From contig JADFMN010000006.1 in the NCBI GenBank assembly GCA_022563855.1, positions 1 through 64,000 on the forward strand: a stretch of 64,000 nt of DNA, written 5' to 3'. Below are positions 17,651 to 26,463 of this stretch, one piece after another. The position numbers and the translations under genes were made by a program. Under the pieces are notes generated by a model. That model was not told where the DNA came from and made no database searches. It worked only from the letters and a program-made list of their open reading frames with translations. How positions within the stretch are numbered: position 1 is the first letter of the stretch; each line of letters starts with the position of its first letter. Origin of the DNA: Armatimonadota bacterium. GTDB lineage: Bacteria > Armatimonadota > Fimbriimonadia > Fimbriimonadales > Fimbriimonadaceae.

Positions 17651-20176
17651 TCAGCGCCGGTCTCGAAGCGCGCACTCGACAGCTTCTTCGCCTGTCATCT
17701 TCGCACCCTTGCGCCAGCACCCCTTGAAGAACTCTTCGCTGATTTCGTCCTTCGCTAGCTTCAGGGCTTCTTCGTTCCAATCACTCTCGTGCGGCGTGTG
17801 CTTGGACTGAAGCTCCCTGCGCCTCGCATCGCCGTAAGCCAGCATACGAACGGCGCAACCTGGGCAGCTTGTTGCAGCCAGCCGGCCGAACGCTTCGATC
17901 GTCTGTGCCACTCCGACCCGGTCTCCTACATCGAGGAACGTTGTCAGCGACGCTTCGTATTCTGCTCTGGCCGCATCATGGTCGCCGGATGCAAGGGCGG
18001 CGTTGCCCAGCCAAAGCCGCGTGTACACTGCACCGCGTCGATCGTCCAGGCCCTCCCGCAACTCCAGGCACTCTTTGAGCGCAGAGCGCGAGGTTTCGAT
18101 CTCGCCTTGGAGCAGTGTGACGATGCCGAGATAGTGCAGCGAGCTTGCGATGCCCCACAGGTCGCCGAGCCCTCTCCGAATGCTCAAGCTCTCCTCCGCC
18201 ATTTTTCGTGCAGAGCTGTAGTTTCGCGTCCACATGTCGATAACGGCTAGGTCGCCTAACAGATCGGCATGCCCGCGGCGATCACCGATCTCAAGACGCA
18301 CTTCCAGACACTGCTCGAACTTCATCCGCGCAGTCTTGTAGTCACCCTGTTTCATCGCAATGGTAGCGATGTGCGCGGTCGCGGCGGCCGCACGACCGCG
18401 GTCGCCGACTTGCTGATGCCCTTCGAGCGCTTCTTCGTACAGCGCAATCGCCCGGTCGTAATCGCCGAGGTGTTCGGCAACGGTTCCGAGGTTCTTCTTC
18501 GTGAGCGCGACGAAGTTCTTGTCACCGACCTCGATGTGCAGTCGCAGGCACTCTTCGAGCAGCTTTATTGCCAGCGGAGGGTCGCTGGACTCGATCGCCA
18601 GCGCCGCAAGGCTGTTCAAGCAGCTTGCTATTCCGCTCGTGTCGCCAATATCGCGTCGAATGTCGATGGCCTCCTCGTACAGTTTGCGCGCGTCGCCCTT
18701 TCGCCCTTGGTCCGTGCGAACGATACCGAGCGTGGCGAGCGCGCACGCGAGCCCCTTGCGTTCGTTGCACCGCCTCAGGAGTTCAGCGGCGCGGGCCAGT
18801 CGGGCTGAAGCTTGGTCGTAGTCGCCTTGCAGCCGTGCAAGCGATCCGGCGCCCAAAAGCGCGTTGCCCAATGTTGAAAACGGCACACGACCGTCCTCAA
18901 GGGATAGCGCGGACTCGGTCCATTCTCGCCCCTCGGTAAGGTGGCCGCGCCCTGCCCAGAACTGCCATGCGGACGCGACAAGTCGAAGCGCGGCTGTTGG
19001 CTCGGCGCCTCCTCCGGTCAGCCAAGCAAGGGCAGCGCGAATGTTCTCGTGCTCGCGGTCGATTCGGGCGAACCACTTGGCTTGGTCGGGGCCATTGAGA
19101 TGAGCCTGAGCATGCTCGCAAAACTCGATAAGAGCGCGAGCGTGCGCATCGCGCACTGCGTCTCCGAAACCTGACTCCGAAAGCCGGTCGCCGGCGTACT
19201 CGTCGATCGCCTCGAGCATCCGGAACCGACCGTCCTCCCTCACGACGAGCGACCGCTCGACAAGCGACGACAGCAAATCAGGAACGTCCACGTCGTCAAT
19301 GCCGCCGATAACGCAAACGCGCGCGGCGGTCTCCAACGTCCATCCGCCACGGAATACCGAAACGGCCTGGAAAACGGTCTTTTCGCCGTCGTCCATCAAG
19401 TCGTGCGACCAGTCGATCAGCGAGCGCAAGGTCTGATGTCGCTTCCGCGGAGTGTCAGTCCCACCGGTCAGGACGAGGAACTTGCGGTTGAGCCAGAGGA
19501 CAAGCTCTTCAACGCTCATGCGTTTGGTCGCGGCGGCCGCTAGCTCGATCGCTAGCGGGATGCCGTCGAGCCGCCTGCAGATCGCCGCTACTGCGCGCGC
19601 ATTCTCCTTGTCCAAGACAAACTCTTTAACTGCGGCTGCCCGATCGGCGAAGAGCCGGGCAGCCGAACTTTGCGTCACTGACTCAAACTCGTCCCCGACC
19701 GGCACTGGTAGAGACGGCACGGCGTACATCGTCTCGCGGTCGCTGCGCAGCGACTCGCGGCTCGTCGCCAAAATCCGCACGCCGGGGCAGGTGTCGAGGA
19801 TTTGATCGACTAGGTCGGCGACGGCCTTGAGCACGTGCTCGCAGTTGTCGATTACTAGCAGAGTTTTTTTCTCCTTTAGAAATTCGGTGACGCAATCTTC
19901 GAGCGACACGCCTGGATCGCAGCGAAGATTGAACACTTCGGCAAAAGCGCGCGGCACATTGGACGGCTCTGTGAGCGGAGCCAGCTCGATCAGCCACGCT
20001 CCGTCGGTGAACGAATCTGACTGAGCGGCAGCGTGGCGCAGGGCCAGGCGCGTTTTGCCCGCGCCCCCGGTGCCGGTGAGCGTTAGCAGGTTCGTGCGCC
20101 GGAACTCCGAACAGACGTCCTTGAGTTCCTGCTCGCGACCCCAAAAGGTCGTCGCCTCAGCGGGGAAGTTGTTCAT
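17651..20176 (-). CDS. STAND-type ATPase with TPR repeats (AfsR/LuxR-like core)
   Basis: 841 residues. An NB-ARC-like NTPase occupies about residues 10-300, with Walker A GTGGAGKT, Walker B LLVIDNCEH, the sensor ATSRE and a GIPLAIELAAA motif. A winged-helix-like segment follows and then roughly eight to ten TPRs (residues about 430-760; DYDRAIALYEEALEGHQQVGD and similar). This architecture is normally attached to a LuxR, SARP or cyclase domain at one end. Here neither terminus carries a DNA-binding or effector domain, so it is either an effector-less signalling hub or acts with a partner. Adjacent genes give no clue. Confidence 0.85.
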   Translation of the reverse strand: MNNFPAEATTFWGREQELKDVCSEFRRTNLLTLTGTGGAGKTRLALRHAAAQSDSFTDGAWLIELAPLTEPSNVPRAFAEVFNLRCDPGVSLEDCVTEFLKEKKTLLVIDNCEHVLKAVADLVDQILDTCPGVRILATSRESLRSDRETMYAVPSLPVPVGDEFESVTQSSAARLFADRAAAVKEFVLDKENARAVAAICRRLDGIPLAIELAAAATKRMSVEELVLWLNRKFLVLTGGTDTPRKRHQTLRSLIDWSHDLMDDGEKTVFQAVSVFRGGWTLETAARVCVIGGIDDVDVPDLLSSLVERSLVVREDGRFRMLEAIDEYAGDRLSESGFGDAVRDAHARALIEFCEHAQAHLNGPDQAKWFARIDREHENIRAALAWLTGGGAEPTAALRLVASAWQFWAGRGHLTEGREWTESALSLEDGRVPFSTLGNALLGAGSLARLQGDYDQASARLARAAELLRRCNERKGLACALATLGIVRTDQGRKGDARKLYEEAIDIRRDIGDTSGIASCLNSLAALAIESSDPPLAIKLLEECLRLHIEVGDKNFVALTKKNLGTVAEHLGDYDRAIALYEEALEGHQQVGDRGRAAAATAHIATIAMKQGDYKTARMKFEQCLEVRLEIGDRRGHADLLGDLAVIDMWTRNYSSARKMAEESLSIRRGLGDLWGIASSLHYLGIVTLLQGEIETSRSALKECLELREGLDDRRGAVYTRLWLGNAALASGDHDAARAEYEASLTTFLDVGDRVGVAQTIEAFGRLAATSCPGCAVRMLAYGDARRRELQSKHTPHESDWNEEALKLAKDEISEEFFKGCWRKGAKMTGEEAVECALRDRR

Positions 20177-20301
20177 TGCCGTAGCAGATTCAAATGCCGC
20201 AGTAAGAGTATAAACCGGAAACGATATGGAACCAAGTCCAAACTTGCCAAACAGCTGCTGTCATTCGTACTGGCTGCGACGGAGCGACGTCCTCCATGGT
20301 G

Positions 20302-20323
20302 GTGCGGGTCTCCAGACCTGCAC
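20302..20323 (-). repeat. 22-nt imperfect palindrome module
   Basis: On the minus strand the arms are GTGCAGGTCT and AGACCCGCAC around GG, with one A-C mismatch. It lies just after the ALDH stop codon. Its position suggests mRNA 3'-end protection, but no T-run follows. Confidence 0.75.
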
Positions 20324-20325
20324 GG

Positions 20326-21819
20326 CTAAACGTCGAACTTGACGCCTTGTGCCAGCTCGGGCTTCTCCGTTCCGTAGTACGTCGTGCTGGTCTGGCGGCG
20401 CATATACGCCTTCCACGCGTCAGAGCCGGATTCGCGGCCTCCGCCGGTCTCTTTTTCGCCGCCGAACGCGCCGCCGATCTCCGCGCCGCTGGTGCCGATG
20501 TTGACGTTGGCTATGCCACAGTCGCTGTTCATCTTGAAGAACTCGGCCTCGCGCAAGTCGGTTGTCATGATCGCGCTGCTGAGCCCTTGCGGGACGGCGT
20601 TGTGGATCTCCAGCGCGTCTTCGATCGTCGTATAGGGGATGACGTACATGAGCGGGGCGAACGTCTCTTTTCGCACTGTGTCGTCCATCGCGCCGATCTT
20701 GACGAGCGCGGGTTGCGCGTAGAAGGCGTCGGGGTATTTGTCGGCGAGAGCCCTCTCTCCGCCGGTGACTTCTTGCGCGTTTTCTTTGACCGCGTTCAAA
20801 GACCTCTGCATGTTGTCGAACGCGTCCTTGTCGATCAGCGGGCCGATGATCGTGCCCTCGTCCAGCGGGTTGCCGATCCGGTCGTGCAAGTTTTGCATCG
20901 CAGTCTTGATGCGGCTGTAGACGTCGTCGGCCATCGACTCGTGGACGATCACGCGGCGCGTGCTCGTGCATCTTTGACCCGCAGTTCCGACCGCGCCGAA
21001 AAGGATGCTCGGCAGCGCGACATCGAGGTCCGCAGAAGGCGTAACGATGATCGCGTTGTTGCCGCCGAGCTCCAAGAGCGATCGTCCAAATCGCACCGCC
21101 ACGCGAGGGCCGACGGCGCGTCCCATGCGCGTCGAACCGGTCGCAGAGATGAGTTTGAGACGTACGTCCTCGACCATCTGCTCGCCGACCTCTCGCGCCC
21201 CGATCACGACTGCCGACAACCCATCCGGCGCTCCGCCGTACTGTATCACCGCCTGCTCGAACAGCGACTGGCAAGCAAGCGCAGTCAGCGGGGTCTTCTC
21301 GCTCGGTTTCCAGACGCACGTATCACCGCAAACCAAAGCGAGCGCGCTGTTCCAAGCCCACACCGCGACCGGGAAGTTGAACGCGCTGATGATCCCGACC
21401 GGGCCGAGCGGCAGCCAGTTCTCCTGCATCGTGTGGCCGGGGCGCTCGCTCTTGATCGTGAGTCCATAAAGCTGCCTGGAAAGGCCGACGGCGAAATCGC
21501 ATATGTCGATCATCTCCTGCACCTCGCCGCGCCCTTCTTCGATGATCTTGCCGCACTCGATGGTGATCAGCCGCGCGAGATCCTCCTTGTTGTCGCGCAG
21601 GACGTTTCCGAAGATCCGCACCAGCTCCCCGCGCCGCGGCGCCGGCACGTCGCGCCACTCCTTGAACGCCTCTGTCGCCTTTGCGATCTTCGCATCGACC
21701 TCTTCGACCGTGTCAAAGCGCACGCCGCCGATCTGGCTGCCGTCGATCGGAGTCGTCACCGCCCAGTCGCCGGTCGGGGGCGCCACGCCGAGGCTGTTCA
21801 AAGTGCCGGAGATGTCCAC
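20326..21819 (-). CDS. Aldehyde dehydrogenase, ALDH7 / aminoadipate-semialdehyde type
   Basis: About 497 residues. It has ALDH7 (antiquitin/AmaB) features: NWLPLGPVGIISAFNFPVAV, CVWKPSEKTPLT, the glutamate motif LLELGGNN and the catalytic cysteine motif GQRCTSTRR. Members oxidise alpha-aminoadipate semialdehyde in lysine catabolism or betaine-type aldehydes using NAD(P)+. No lysine-degradation neighbour is present, so the substrate is inferred from family only. The start is TTG 21825 or GTG 21819. The latter lies 6 nt after a TAACCT box, consistent with a leaderless mRNA. The 22-nt palindrome follows the stop codon. Confidence 0.9.
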   Translation of the reverse strand: MDISGTLNSLGVAPPTGDWAVTTPIDGSQIGGVRFDTVEEVDAKIAKATEAFKEWRDVPAPRRGELVRIFGNVLRDNKEDLARLITIECGKIIEEGRGEVQEMIDICDFAVGLSRQLYGLTIKSERPGHTMQENWLPLGPVGIISAFNFPVAVWAWNSALALVCGDTCVWKPSEKTPLTALACQSLFEQAVIQYGGAPDGLSAVVIGAREVGEQMVEDVRLKLISATGSTRMGRAVGPRVAVRFGRSLLELGGNNAIIVTPSADLDVALPSILFGAVGTAGQRCTSTRRVIVHESMADDVYSRIKTAMQNLHDRIGNPLDEGTIIGPLIDKDAFDNMQRSLNAVKENAQEVTGGERALADKYPDAFYAQPALVKIGAMDDTVRKETFAPLMYVIPYTTIEDALEIHNAVPQGLSSAIMTTDLREAEFFKMNSDCGIANVNIGTSGAEIGGAFGGEKETGGGRESGSDAWKAYMRRQTSTTYYGTEKPELAQGVKFDV

Positions 21820-21850
21820 GGCCAAAGGTTACCGGGCGCGATAGCGCATA

Positions 21851-21872
21851 CGTCGTATAAGTCTTATAAGAC
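21851..21872 (+). repeat. TATAAGTCTTATAAGAC-type repeat
   Basis: The word CGTATAAGTCTTATAAGAC is partly self-complementary. Related words occur at 43563-43588 and 46618-46645. Confidence 0.6.
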
Positions 21873-21897
21873 CCATCGTCGCTAGTGCTGGGTTCGG

Positions 21898-21942
21898 CCC
21901 CGCTCCGTGCTCCTTCGATCCGCTCAGGATGACGGAGCGGGG
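21898..21942 (-). repeat. Covarying-stem hairpin repeat, copy B
   Basis: Arms CCCCGCTCCGT (21898-21908) and ACGGAGCGGGG (21932-21942) are perfectly complementary over 11 bp. The loop is the reverse-oriented 23-nt core. The arm sequence differs from every other copy. Confidence 0.85.
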
Positions 21943-22030
21943 TTGACCGGTCACTATTCCTCTGACGGTATCCTCAATACCTGTATCCCGCAATCTCAAT
22001 CCATCGCGGGATCTAAGAGCGTAAGGCTTT

Positions 22031-22077
22031 CTCATCCATCGTCATCCTGAGCGGATCGAAGGAGCACGATGGATGAG
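22031..22077 (+). repeat. Covarying-stem hairpin repeat, copy C
   Basis: Arms CTCATCCATCGT (22031-22042) and ACGATGGATGAG (22066-22077) pair perfectly over 12 bp around the 23-nt core (22043-22065). Confidence 0.87.
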
Positions 22078-22107
22078 ACAGCGCGGACGCTCCCGCCCCA
22101 ATTGGAC

Positions 22108-22977
22108 TCAGAACAGGCGCGGAACGGATGGCAGGCTGGCGCTTTGCTCGACGATCGTCACGTCGTCGCCGACACTTAGAGTCCTGCTCTCGCCGCGCGT
22201 GCACATCCCCTGAACGCCGAACATCGCGCCGGGGCGGTCGATGTAGTTCTTGAACCGCCGCTCTTCGGCGAGCACTTCGAGGTTTCCGTAGTCCTCTTCG
22301 ATTCCGGTCTGTTGATCGATGCTCGGAACTCTGCAGCGGCTGCACGGTCTTGTCAGATCGATCTTGACTTCACCGATTTGGAGCGCTGGGACATCGTCCT
22401 CCGCCCACGCCTCCAAACCGCTCAGCACGATGTTGGCGCGGAACCTGTCGATCGGGCAAGGCGGCATGTCGCGCGCGGCGCGCATCTCGTTCAGCGCGTC
22501 GAGCGACGCGGTGTTGACGATCAGGAAAGGGAGCACGTCGGAGAACGCGGCGGTCGCCTTCGTGTCGCCGATCCACTCCGGATCCAATTCGCGAAAAGAC
22601 GTCTCATCAAATCGCAACAGCCGGCAAGATGAATCAAGCACCGAGGAGAACCACGCGGCGGATTCGTCGCCTTCATCGAGTCCCGTGCATTCGTTGCCCC
22701 ATACGTCCACGTTCATTCGCACACAGAGTTCGTTTGCGAGAGGAACAGAAATATCCGAATGATGCGGAGCAGAAAGCGTGAGAGCGGCGGAAGAGAGCGA
22801 AGTTCCCACAGTCGCCATCGAAGTGATGTCGCGCTGGGTGAGCTTCTTGCCGTCGCCGTCCACAACGACCCAATGGCGGTCGAAGAGAAACCCGCGCGGC
22901 CCGACGGTCGCCTCTTGTAGGGAGATACCCTGGCAGGATTTAACCGGATAGACGTGCAGGCTCTCGATGCGGATCAT
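22108..22977 (-). CDS. MOSC domain protein (mARC/YcbX-like)
   Basis: 289 residues. The N-terminal beta-barrel MOSC_N domain (MIRIESLHVYPVKSCQG, GFLFDRHWVVVD) is followed by the MOSC domain with FRANIVLSG, TRPCSRCRVPSID and YGNLEV. Relatives bind the molybdenum cofactor through a conserved cysteine and reduce N-hydroxylated or sulfoxide compounds (YcbX, mARC). Unlike YcbX there is no C-terminal ferredoxin domain. The start at 22977 matches the conserved VYPVKSC opening; the upstream reading frame only translates repeat words. Probably a stand-alone transcript. Confidence 0.88.
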   Translation of the reverse strand: MIRIESLHVYPVKSCQGISLQEATVGPRGFLFDRHWVVVDGDGKKLTQRDITSMATVGTSLSSAALTLSAPHHSDISVPLANELCVRMNVDVWGNECTGLDEGDESAAWFSSVLDSSCRLLRFDETSFRELDPEWIGDTKATAAFSDVLPFLIVNTASLDALNEMRAARDMPPCPIDRFRANIVLSGLEAWAEDDVPALQIGEVKIDLTRPCSRCRVPSIDQQTGIEEDYGNLEVLAEERRFKNYIDRPGAMFGVQGMCTRGESRTLSVGDDVTIVEQSASLPSVPRLF

Positions 22978-23247
22978 AGTGCGCGAGGCTACCCGGCAGG
23001 CCAAATGACCGCTCGGATGCTCACGGGCTGTCGCGCCGTTCGCCCCTCCAGTTGGCAGTTGGCAGAGGCATGAGGGATGAATGATGAGGGATGAATGATG
23101 AAAGGGACGACGACTAGGCGACAACTAGGCGACAGCAAAGCGGCCGACGCATCCACGATGCCGGGCGACGCTCCCCGTGTCAGCGAAGCGCGAGTCAGGA
23201 ACGCGTGTCAGCGCAGCGCGAGACGCAAGGATGGTAGATTCTCAAGC
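22978..23247 (+). repeat. Repeat-rich intergenic region
   Basis: Holds CTCACGGGCTGTCGCGCCGT (23020-23042), a TTGGCAG heptad tract (about 23047-23063), ATGAATGATGAGGG-type iterations (about 23068-23100), the GGCGACAACTAGGCGACAGC word (23107-23153) and CAGCGAAGCGCGAGTCAG words. No gene is seen. Confidence 0.75.
23107..23153 (+). repeat. GGCGAC-type repeat word
   Basis: One of four good copies of a word reading GGCGACAACTAGGCGACAGC then AAAGCGG(G)CGACGCATC. The other copies are at 46539, 51740 and 56658, with a fragment at 6277. Confidence 0.75.
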
Positions 23248-23829
23248 ATGTCGAGGCCGAATTGGGGAATCGTCGCTCTGATCGCGGCGGTCTGTGCGTT
23301 TGGGGGTGGTGTTCTGGGGTTCATTATCGGGGTTGCGACCTCGGAGTTCGGCAAGGAGATGTTCAGCGGGTTCGACATGGTCGAAGAAGACGCGGACGTC
23401 CGGAATCCTGCGTCAGTCGACCGTGCGGCGTTCGAGTTTCAATACCCCGGCAACTGGGTACCCGACCCAGAAACGCCGTATTATGATATTGATCACTACG
23501 TTTACATCGAGACGCCTGGCGGCTCTTACGTCGCGGTCACATTTGAAGAGTTCAATTCCGATCCGCAAGAAACCCTAGTGGAGCAATTAGTGACTTGGGA
23601 GGATTATCTCAAGAATTCTGAGACGGTTTATTTCGACACCTACGGGTCGTTTCAAGGCCAGGGAGTGTACAAGAAGGGACGCACGATCGGCGCAAGCGTC
23701 AGTTGCCGCATCTTCTGCTACAGTGAGGGTGAAAAGACCCTCGTAGTTACAGAATTCGCCTACGAGACAGACCGCGATATGCTACAGCCCGGCTTCGACC
23801 TCATCGAGCGCACGCTGAAACTTAAGTGA
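23248..23829 (+). CDS. Membrane-anchored PsbP/DUF1795-like protein
   Basis: 193 residues. One N-terminal membrane anchor (about residues 7-30, IVALIAAVCAFGGGVLGFII) precedes an extracytoplasmic alpha-beta domain. FEFQYPGNWVPD and the C-terminal MLQPGFDLIERTLKL match the pattern of PsbP-like domains, which are widespread outside photosynthesis with no defined role. An extended -10 (TG, one base, TAGATT, 23232-23240) ends 7 nt before the ATG, indicating a leaderless transcript. The frame is open upstream through repeat DNA, which I exclude. Confidence 0.75.
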   Translation: MSRPNWGIVALIAAVCAFGGGVLGFIIGVATSEFGKEMFSGFDMVEEDADVRNPASVDRAAFEFQYPGNWVPDPETPYYDIDHYVYIETPGGSYVAVTFEEFNSDPQETLVEQLVTWEDYLKNSETVYFDTYGSFQGQGVYKKGRTIGASVSCRIFCYSEGEKTLVVTEFAYETDRDMLQPGFDLIERTLKLK

Positions 23830-23925
23830 CCTGTAAGCAGCTCAACTGCGTCGGTGCCTAAACGCATTGATCCACCATGCGTCAAACTCTGGAGAGATGG
23901 ACGACTTGGGAGGTGCAGGCGACCG

Positions 23926-24333
23926 ATGAGGGTTCTCGGCGTCGATTTCGGCGGCAGGCACATCGGACTCGCTACAGGCGAGTCCGAATTCGGAATCGTG
24001 AGTGCGAAACCGAACCTCGACGCGTCTGGAACTCTAGCTCTCGACGCGAAGGCGCTTGTCGAGATCGCCGCTGCCGAAAACGCCGATGCCATCGTGATTG
24101 GACTAGCGCTTGATTCGGGCGAGGAGACTAAGATGTCGCGCGTATGCAGAATGCTTGGCGACGAAATCGTGAAGCTCGACAGACGGGTCGAGTACGTCGA
24201 TGAGTCCCTGACCAGCGGCGAGTCGGAACAAGCGATGCAGGACGCAGGGCTGAAGGCTAGCGAACGACGAAGAAAGGTGGACGGCGAGGCAGCGTGCAGG
24301 ATTTTGGAGAGGTTCTTTGACCAAGAGAGGTAA
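23926..24333 (+). CDS. ruvX: Putative pre-16S rRNA nuclease / Holliday junction resolvase-like (YqgF)
   Basis: 135 residues, close to the usual 138. It opens with the RNase H-like motif VLGVDFGGRHIGLA and contains VIGLALDSGEE and YVDESLTSGESE, matching YqgF/RuvX. The E. coli protein trims the 5' end of 16S rRNA. It is the first gene of a tightly overlapping set: its last 17 nt are shared with mltG. A GGAGG lies about 12 nt before the ATG. The reading frame extends upstream to 23854, but family members start at MRVLG. Confidence 0.93.
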   Translation: MRVLGVDFGGRHIGLATGESEFGIVSAKPNLDASGTLALDAKALVEIAAAENADAIVIGLALDSGEETKMSRVCRMLGDEIVKLDRRVEYVDESLTSGESEQAMQDAGLKASERRRKVDGEAACRILERFFDQER

Positions 24334-25387
24334 ACGCTGGCTGTACTTTTCCGGAGGCCTGACCGTCGGCCTCGTGGTAGCCGGCCTCCTGACCCGGTCA
24401 TGGTACATCGAGGGGTTGAGGCCGACCCCGCCGGGCGAAGAGTTTCTCATCCGGTACGACAGAGGGTCTACGTTTTTTGGCGCGGTCGCCGATCTTGCCC
24501 TGCGCGGCGTGATCCGCAACGAGCGCGTGTTTCTGCTGTACTGCCGCCTGCAGAAGAAAGGCGTGCCGCCGTCTTCTGGCACGTATCGATTTCACCCGGG
24601 AATGACGACCGACGAGATCTTGAAGGCGATGAATTCGCCGCTCGTGCAGATGGTGCGCATTCCTGAAGGCTGGTGGATCGCGCGCGCAGCGCAGGTGCTG
24701 GAGGACCACAACGTCTGTTCGGCTGAAGAGTACATTGCGCTTGCAAACGATCCCTCGAAGTTTGAAGACGCAGTCGACTTTCCTTTGCCTGAGGGTTCGC
24801 TAGAAGGGTATCTCTATCCCGACACGTACGACTTTCCTCCGCTGCTCGGTGCCAAGAACGTTATCCTGATGCAACTGCGGACGTTCGAAACAAAGGTGTT
24901 GGACGAGTTCGTTAAGTTATCCAAGTGGGACGAAGACGTAGGTTTGCGGGCGGGGTGGGCGCCACCAGATGTACGCTACTTCATCACTATTGCATCGATG
25001 ATCGAGCTGGAGGCCGCAGTCGAGAAGGACCGGCCGATGATCGCCGGCGTGATCGAAAACCGCCTCAAGGCAAACATGACGCTCGACATAGACGCGACGA
25101 TCATGTACGCGCTACAGGAGTGGCGCACGCTTGAAGCAGGGGAGACGCGAACCGTCGACTCGCCATACAACACGTACCGCAACAGTGGCCTGCCGCCGGG
25201 GCCGATCGGTTCGCCGGCGTGGCGAAGCATCAAGGCAGCGATAAACCCCGCCGAGCACGATTACTACTATTACTATGCGCCGCCCGGTAGCATGGAGCAC
25301 ATCTTCACGAAGAGCTACGACGAGCATCGCAGGGCGATTCGCAACCCTGACCAGTTCATTCCGCCAGCCGAGGTAGCACAGCCTTGA
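24317..25387 (+). CDS. mltG: Endolytic murein transglycosylase
   Basis: 356 residues. A TTG start gives a short cytoplasmic tail and a membrane anchor (about residues 9-28). The YceG/MltG domain follows, with SGTYRFHPGMTTDEIL, PEGWWIARAA, LEGYLYPDTYDF and the catalytic glutamate region TIASMIELEAAVEKDRPMIA. Later come SPYNTYRNSGLPPGPIGSP and the YYYYYAPPGSMEHIFTKSY ending. It cleaves nascent glycan strands and sets their length. It overlaps ruvX by 17 nt and the next gene by 4 nt, so the block is probably translationally coupled. Confidence 0.95.
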   Translation: MTKRGKRWLYFSGGLTVGLVVAGLLTRSWYIEGLRPTPPGEEFLIRYDRGSTFFGAVADLALRGVIRNERVFLLYCRLQKKGVPPSSGTYRFHPGMTTDEILKAMNSPLVQMVRIPEGWWIARAAQVLEDHNVCSAEEYIALANDPSKFEDAVDFPLPEGSLEGYLYPDTYDFPPLLGAKNVILMQLRTFETKVLDEFVKLSKWDEDVGLRAGWAPPDVRYFITIASMIELEAAVEKDRPMIAGVIENRLKANMTLDIDATIMYALQEWRTLEAGETRTVDSPYNTYRNSGLPPGPIGSPAWRSIKAAINPAEHDYYYYYAPPGSMEHIFTKSYDEHRRAIRNPDQFIPPAEVAQP

Positions 25388-26463
25388 GCCGATTCCAAAC
25401 CGGCAAGTACGCACGCGACGAAATGCCGAGCATGCTGCGCAAGTTCAGCCCGCACGAGTCTCTCGCGACAGTCCAAGAAGTGAACCTTGAAGCACTGAAG
25501 GCATCCGGCAAGACGTTGATCATGCTCGACGTGGACAACACGCTTCTGCCGTGGCGGGGCAACGACGTTCCGTCCGCCGTGTTGAAGTGGCTGGCGCAGG
25601 GGAAGTCCCTTGGCTTCCAGTTCTGCATCCTCAGCAACACCCGCCACCCGGAGCGTCTCAAGGTTCTGAGCGAAATGCTCGGCGTGCAGTACATCCGCGC
25701 GAAGTTCAAGCCGAGCAGACAGATGTACTTCATGGCGTTGGAAAGATACAACGTCGCTGCAGAGGAGGCGGTGATGATCGGCGACCAGCTCTTGACGGAC
25801 GTGCTTGGCGCAAACCGCGCAGGGATCGACGCGATATGGATACGCCCTGTCGCCAAGCGCGAGTTTCTTGGAACGCGGATCGTCAGTCGGAACATCGAGC
25901 GCGTGATCGGTCGAGTGATCTTCGACTTCATCGAGCAGCCTGCGGGCAGCAAGCCGGGGTTCTTTCGTGGAGACCTGTTCTGGCAGGTTTTGAAGTTTGG
26001 CATCGTCGGCGGGTCATCGTTCGTGATCGACTACAGCATCAAGATGACTCTGCGCTTCGCAATACCGTACGGCGACGGTCAGATGAGCGACGCGCTTGGC
26101 CGGTGGTTGGTCGACAACCTGCCGACGCTCTTTGGATTCGCTGCTCGTGAGCCGATTCTTGCTGCCATAGTTCCGATCTCGGGCGTCGCAGCGGCGGTCG
26201 CGATCGTCAACAGCTTCGTCTGGAATCGCAGGTGGACGTTCAGGATTCGCAGCAAGGAGGAGCGAGGAATCCAGTTCGGGAAGTTCCTGATGGTAGCTGT
26301 CACTGGACTGGTCTTGAACACGGCGCTCACGACGTTCTTCTCGGCGGTTATGCCTGGCGGCGAAAGGTGGTCGTTCCGGCTTGCGATCATTTTCGCCGCT
26401 GCAACCGTTGCGGTATGGAATTTTACAGGTCAGCGCTTCTACGCGTTCAAGAAAACACCATGA
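25384..26463 (+). CDS. YqeG-type HAD phosphatase fused to a GtrA-like membrane domain
   Basis: 359 residues in two parts. Residues about 1-175 are a HAD IIIA phosphatase of the YqeG type, with MLDVDNTLLPW (DxDxT), ILSNTRHPER and MIGDQLLTDVLGANRAG. Residues about 195-355 match GtrA-like four-helix membrane proteins: QVLKFGIVGGSSFVIDY, VAIVNSFVWNRRWTF, GKFLMVAVTGLVLN, AVWNFTGQRFYAF. YqeG acts on phosphatidylglycerophosphate in some lineages, and GtrA proteins are thought to flip polyprenyl-linked sugars. The fusion would place a lipid phosphatase beside a putative flippase. It starts at TTG, overlapping the mltG stop. Confidence 0.88.
   Translation: MSRFQTGKYARDEMPSMLRKFSPHESLATVQEVNLEALKASGKTLIMLDVDNTLLPWRGNDVPSAVLKWLAQGKSLGFQFCILSNTRHPERLKVLSEMLGVQYIRAKFKPSRQMYFMALERYNVAAEEAVMIGDQLLTDVLGANRAGIDAIWIRPVAKREFLGTRIVSRNIERVIGRVIFDFIEQPAGSKPGFFRGDLFWQVLKFGIVGGSSFVIDYSIKMTLRFAIPYGDGQMSDALGRWLVDNLPTLFGFAAREPILAAIVPISGVAAAVAIVNSFVWNRRWTFRIRSKEERGIQFGKFLMVAVTGLVLNTALTTFFSAVMPGGERWSFRLAIIFAAATVAVWNFTGQRFYAFKKTP

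Noticed and set aside
20296-21885. A 529-codon plus-strand frame antisense to the aldehyde dehydrogenase
   Set aside because: Arginine-, aspartate- and valine-rich composition and no motifs; the opposite strand encodes a textbook ALDH.
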